64,000 bases of DNA from Streptomyces chartreusis. GTDB taxonomy: Bacteria > Actinomycetota > Actinomycetes > Streptomycetales > Streptomycetaceae. How positions within the stretch are numbered: the first letter of the stretch is position 1; each line of letters begins with the position of its first letter. Shown one piece after another: positions 60,646 through 64,000 of this stretch. The stretch covers positions 8,122,001 through 8,186,000 of the forward strand of contig NZ_CP023689.1 in the NCBI RefSeq assembly GCF_008704715.1, in the 5' to 3' direction. A program made the position numbers and the translations under genes. The notes beneath the pieces were generated by a model. It did no database searches. It saw only the letters and a program-made list of their open reading frames with translations, and was not told where the DNA came from.

Positions 60646-60725
60646 CAAACGAACCGATTCTCGGCGCAACCGGCGGAGTGCCGTCGTTTGGTTCGTTGTC
60701 AGACCGAGGACCTAGTCTGTGCACC

Positions 60726-62252
60726 GTGACTTCGCCTGCATCGACGGACCGTGTTCCGCCCCAGCTCAGCGCGGGGCCGCGCCCTGCTCAGGGCCCGGCC
60801 GCCGACGAGGGGCTGGCGCGGCGGCTGCGCGCGCTCGCCTGCACCGCGCCGCTGCACGACCTCGACACGCGCAAGGCCAACCTCGCCGGCGAGTACTCGG
60901 TGTACGGCATGGCCGAGGTGGCACTCGCCGCCATCGACCTGGTCACCCTCAACATGGACTTCGACACCGGCGCCGACCACGACCAGATAGTCGCCCGCCT
61001 CATCCCCCGCATCGCCGCCCAGGCCCCGCGCCGCCCCGTCGCCGAGCACGAGCGGGTGGCCCGCTGGGTCCTGGAGAACCTGATCAACGTCGGCAGCGTG
61101 GACCGCGGCTTCCGGGCCGTGTACGGCACGTTCGCGCCCGACGGCAGTTATGTCCGCCGCGACTACGACTTCAAGCTGATCGAGGAGGTCCCGGGGCCCG
61201 GCGGCACCGTGTACCTCCGGACGACCGACGAGGCGGTCAACGTCCTCGTCGGCGCCCTCGACACCGACGTCACCAGCGCGCAGATCGCCGCCGAGGTCAA
61301 GCTCGAGGTGCTGATCAACCGCGGCCGCCTCGCCGACGCCCAGCTCGCCGCCGAGCAGGCCCGCTACCGCACCGTGCAGTACTCCGAGACGCTCCGCCGT
61401 GCCCTGGACGCGACCCGGCGTAACGTCCGGGCGGTCGACTGGCTGAACTCCGTGCCCGACATGATCGCCGAGGCCCTCGACCACGTCGCCGACCGGTACC
61501 GCCACGAGAACGCGATCCTCACCAACATCCGCAAGGCACGCGACGAGACCGAGGACGCGGAGAACAAGCGCCGCGCGGCCGAGCTCGTCGACATCGTCAA
61601 GGACTGCATCCGACGGCACACCCAGTTGCAGTCCCGCCTGCTGGAGGCCGGCCCCCTCTTCCGCGCCGAACAGGACCGGCAGGCCTTCGCTACGCCCATG
61701 ACCACGTCGGGGATCGACCTCTACGGCCACCTGGTCTCGCCGGTGCTCCCGCTGCCGCTGGAGCAGGCGGTCCGCGTCACGGACGCCTACTTCGCGCGCG
61801 GGACGGGGCTGCGTACGCCGGTGTCGGTCCGTGTGGCCGATCTCGTCGACATACTGCTGACGCCGCCCGTGGAGCGGGAGCATCTGGGTGCCGAGATGCC
61901 CGAGCCCGACCTCATCGCGACGCCGGACGACAGCCGGTTCAGCGAGGAGCAGCTGGCCGCCGCCATGGAGCTGCTCGACCTGCCGTCCGACGCGCCGCGC
62001 CGGCTGTCGGGACTGCTGGCCCAGGCCCGTCGTCAGGACCCCGACCTGCCGTATCTCGTCGCCCTGCTGGCGGTTCACGCCGCCAGTCCGCCGGTCGGCA
62101 CGGCCTATCGGCAAGGCGAGGAGAAGCTGCTGTTCGCCGTGGACGACGGGACCGAGCTGGACGACCCCGAGTTCGGCGGCGCCGACCTCATCGTCGGCAC
62201 TGCCCTGCTGGACGCCGTGGGGATGGCGGCCGGCAGAACGGAAGCAGCATGA
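60726..62252 (+). CDS. Kleisin-like subunit of an SMC complex (MukF/MksF/JetA type)
   Basis: A 508-residue protein. The N-terminal helical/winged-helix region (about 25-110; LARRLRALACTAPLHDLDTRKANLAGEYSVYGMAEVALAAIDLVTLNMDFD) precedes a long helical section (about 200-310; ADRYRHENAILTNIRKARDETEDAENKRRAAELVDIVKDCIRRH). The C-terminal part is helical (FSEEQLAAAMELLDLPSDAPRRLSGLL). This architecture and the following KITE-like and SMC-like genes identify it as the kleisin. GTG at 60726 has no ribosome site, but TAGTCT (60713-60718) is placed as -10 for a leaderless message. I cannot match DUF3375 (Wadjet type I/II JetA) by eye, so it may be a distinct branch. Confidence 0.72.
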   Translation: MTSPASTDRVPPQLSAGPRPAQGPAADEGLARRLRALACTAPLHDLDTRKANLAGEYSVYGMAEVALAAIDLVTLNMDFDTGADHDQIVARLIPRIAAQAPRRPVAEHERVARWVLENLINVGSVDRGFRAVYGTFAPDGSYVRRDYDFKLIEEVPGPGGTVYLRTTDEAVNVLVGALDTDVTSAQIAAEVKLEVLINRGRLADAQLAAEQARYRTVQYSETLRRALDATRRNVRAVDWLNSVPDMIAEALDHVADRYRHENAILTNIRKARDETEDAENKRRAAELVDIVKDCIRRHTQLQSRLLEAGPLFRAEQDRQAFATPMTTSGIDLYGHLVSPVLPLPLEQAVRVTDAYFARGTGLRTPVSVRVADLVDILLTPPVEREHLGAEMPEPDLIATPDDSRFSEEQLAAAMELLDLPSDAPRRLSGLLAQARRQDPDLPYLVALLAVHAASPPVGTAYRQGEEKLLFAVDDGTELDDPEFGGADLIVGTALLDAVGMAAGRTEAA

Positions 62253-62307
62253 GCCGCGTCGAGTACCGCACGAACGACCAGCACCACCACACCGAGGAGC
62301 CGAAACC

Positions 62308-63198
62308 GTGACCGAGCACGTCGATCGGAGTGAACCGGAGGCCGCCGTCCCGTCGGCGACCGCCGCCGTCACCCCCGCCGACGCCGCCGACGCGGCGCGG
62401 CTCGTCGCCTTCGGGCTCCAGCCCAAGCTGCAGCCCGCGCGCGACCAGGAGTACACCGATCTGCTGCGCCGGTACCGCGAGGACCCGCCGTTCGCGCGGC
62501 TCGCGGACGCCGTGGCCGCGGGGCTCGGGCTGGTCGTGCTGGAGGTGTCCCCACGCGCGGGGATGGCGGTGACCGCCGCGGAGGACTCCGTGTTCGCCGT
62601 CCGCATGGGCGACTACGCGCGTCGTACGTCCGCCGACGGCAGCGACCGCTTCCTGCACGGGCTGGCCCATCTCGCCGTGGCCGCCATGGCGTTCCCGCGG
62701 CCCGAGGACCTCGCCGACGACGGCTACATCGGACGCGTCACCGTCAACGGCGTCGACGCCTTCGTCCGCCAGGCCTGCCGCCGGCTGGAGGAGCGCGCCG
62801 ACGAGCAGGGCGAGAACACCGACCCCGCCACGGACGCGCCCGGCCTGGAGGCCGCCTGGCGGATCTGGGTGAGACGCAGCGCGACCGGCGCCACCAAGGA
62901 CGCGCGCCGGCTCGCCGGCTCCACCACCGGCATCGTCGGCAAGGCCGCGGCCTTCCTCACCGACTCCGGGTTCCTCCAGCGGACCGGCGACGACAACGGC
63001 GGCACCTATCGGACCACCGCTCGTTACCAGCTCCAGGTGCGGGACATGGCCGGCAGCGCCGCCATGGCCGAGCTGCTGGAGCTGGGCGTGGTCCCGGTCA
63101 CCGACGGCACCGCGACCCTGCTGCCCGCGGAGGAGACGGACGACCTGGAGCTGGTGGCCGACGCCGGGCTGCCGTTCCACTCGGCCGGAGCCTCCTGA
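62308..63198 (+). CDS. KITE-like subunit of an SMC complex (MukE/MksE/JetB type)
   Basis: A 296-residue protein. A Pro/Ala-rich N-terminus (about 1-35) is followed by tandem winged-helix-like segments (YTDLLRRYREDPPFARLADAVAAGLGLVVLEV; RFLHGLAHLAVAAMAFPRPEDLADDGYIGRVTVNGVDAFVRQACRRL; TKDARRLAGSTTGIVGKAAAFLTDSGFLQ) and a C-terminal domain reaching TTARYQLQVRDMAG. Size, position and the two winged helices fit a KITE subunit bridging kleisin and SMC. GAGGAG stands 8 nt before GTG at 62308. It lies 55 bp after the kleisin gene. The family is inferred mainly from context. Confidence 0.68.
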   Translation: MTEHVDRSEPEAAVPSATAAVTPADAADAARLVAFGLQPKLQPARDQEYTDLLRRYREDPPFARLADAVAAGLGLVVLEVSPRAGMAVTAAEDSVFAVRMGDYARRTSADGSDRFLHGLAHLAVAAMAFPRPEDLADDGYIGRVTVNGVDAFVRQACRRLEERADEQGENTDPATDAPGLEAAWRIWVRRSATGATKDARRLAGSTTGIVGKAAAFLTDSGFLQRTGDDNGGTYRTTARYQLQVRDMAGSAAMAELLELGVVPVTDGTATLLPAEETDDLELVADAGLPFHSAGAS

Positions 63199-63264
63199 GG
63201 CCCACTGAAGCCGCTGGGCTTCCCCGAACTTCCCCGATCTGCCGAAGACTTACGAGAGTCCGCC

Positions 63265-64000
63265 ATGTACGAGCTGTCCCGGGTCCGTCTCTACTCCATC
63301 GGACCGGCCGGTGCACGCTATGCCGACACCGTGCTTGACCTGCGCGGCGTGGGCGAGCCGGTGCCCGACCCCGCGCCCACGCAGGCGGAGTTCTTCGAGG
63401 AGGAGCCCGTCGGCCCGCCGCGCCGGCCCGCCCCGGCAGGCGTGCTCTTCCTGGAGAACGGCGGCGGCAAGTCGGTCCTGCTCAAGCTGATCTTCTCCGT
63501 GATGCTGCCGGGCCACCGCAACACCCTGGGCGGCGCCAGCTCCGGCGTGCTGCGGAAGTTCCTGCTCGCCGACGACTGCGGGCATGTCGCGCTGGAGTGG
63601 CAGCACACGCTCACCGGCGAGTGCGTCGTGGTCGGCAAGGTGAGCGAGTGGCGCGGACGCCAGGTCTCCAACGACCCGCGGAAGTTCGCCGAGGCCTGGT
63701 ACTCCTTCCGGCCCGGCCCCGGGCTGTCCCTGGACAACCTGCCCGTCGCCGAGTCCACCGCCGTACGGGCGCCCGTCGAGGGCCAGTCCGGCGCACAGGG
63801 CCGCCGCCGCACCATGAAGGGCTTCCGGGACGCGATCACGGAGGCGGGCAAGGCGTATCCGCATCTGGAGGTGCACTGGGAGGAGATCCACGACCGCTGG
63901 ATCGAGCACCTCGGCGACCTCGGTCTCGACCCCGAACTCTTCCGCTACCAGCGCGAGATGAACGCCGACGAGGGTGAGGCGGCCGGCCTCTTCGCGGTCA
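63265..64000 (+). CDS. SMC/MukB-like ATPase (3' truncated by window end)
   Basis: The first 245 residues are visible. MYELSRVRLYSIGPAGARYADTVLDL is the first strand of an ABC/SMC head. Then comes the Walker A ENGGGKSVLLKLIFSVMLPG (residues 64-83, GGGKS 66-70) and VALEWQH. The GGGKS loop replaces the usual GxNGxGKS. An unusual proline-rich insert (31-59) lies before the P-loop. Downstream helical residues should lead into the coiled coil, which is beyond the window. It is coupled in the order kleisin-KITE-SMC, as in MukFEB and Wadjet JetABC. Start ATG is 66 bp after the KITE stop. The C-terminal signature and D-loop cannot be checked. Confidence 0.8.
   Translation, partial: MYELSRVRLYSIGPAGARYADTVLDLRGVGEPVPDPAPTQAEFFEEEPVGPPRRPAPAGVLFLENGGGKSVLLKLIFSVMLPGHRNTLGGASSGVLRKFLLADDCGHVALEWQHTLTGECVVVGKVSEWRGRQVSNDPRKFAEAWYSFRPGPGLSLDNLPVAESTAVRAPVEGQSGAQGRRRTMKGFRDAITEAGKAYPHLEVHWEEIHDRWIEHLGDLGLDPELFRYQREMNADEGEAAGLFAV

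Overview
This is a chromosomal stretch of a Streptomyces or very close relative. The GC content is very high, GTG starts and 4-nt ATGA/GTGA overlaps are common, and several genes are streptomycete hallmarks: RbpA with a SigR-type promoter, the SmeA/SffA sporulation pair, a chitinase with the chitin-responsive direct-repeat promoter, and an ECF41 sigma factor with its epimerase partner. Order and content resemble a core, roughly collinear Streptomyces region. I see no phage, plasmid, IS element, CRISPR array, rRNA, tRNA or secondary-metabolite cluster. Nearly all DNA is genic.

Layout. 1-8.8 kb: the end of a HAD/endonuclease-exonuclease-phosphatase fusion, an MFS transporter, a secreted protein, a DavA/DavB-like amidase plus amino-acid 2-monooxygenase pair, an F420-type oxidoreductase, a DUF5995-like protein and a GH6 glycosidase. 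8.7-15.3 kb: NCS2 permease, thioesterase, an MFS/ROK-regulator divergon with an inverted-repeat operator, a repeat tract, and the ECF41 sigma/epimerase pair. 15.3-20.7 kb: an orphan chitinase-type promoter, an FMN riboswitch, the operon ribE-ribM-ribBA-ribH, then hisE-hisG and a PH-domain membrane protein. 20.8-23.3 kb: two overlapping CNNM/CBS transport genes behind a structured leader. 23.4-32 kb: an EccA-like TPR-AAA ATPase, a likely small RNA, a P-loop kinase with an unclear start, an amino-acid permease, a C39-like peptidase and a TetR regulator. 31.7-40 kb: chitinase, acyl-CoA dehydrogenase, a lipocalin-like/phosphotransferase pair, an Lrp regulator and an amidohydrolase.

40.5-49.3 kb holds the polyprenol-phosphate mannose synthase, FxsA, RbpA, an MFS transporter, the GDPD/YczE operon divergent from a MocR regulator, and smeA-sffA. 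49.6-55.3 kb holds ankyrin and HEAT-repeat proteins (with a 19-residue ORF between them) and a translationally coupled operon of two GT4 glycosyltransferases and an SGNH hydrolase with a 36-bp tandem repeat. 55.4-60.6 kb is a tightly coupled 5-oxoproline operon (MFS, hydro-lyase, pxpA, pxpB, pxpC) divergent from a GntR/FadR regulator, with a 19-bp operator between.

The right edge (60.7-64 kb) is the part most likely to be a little-described system: a three-gene operon in kleisin-KITE-SMC order (MukFEB/Wadjet-like), whose SMC ATPase is cut by the window end. Whether it is an anti-plasmid Wadjet or a housekeeping condensin depends on the gene after the SMC, which cannot be seen here.
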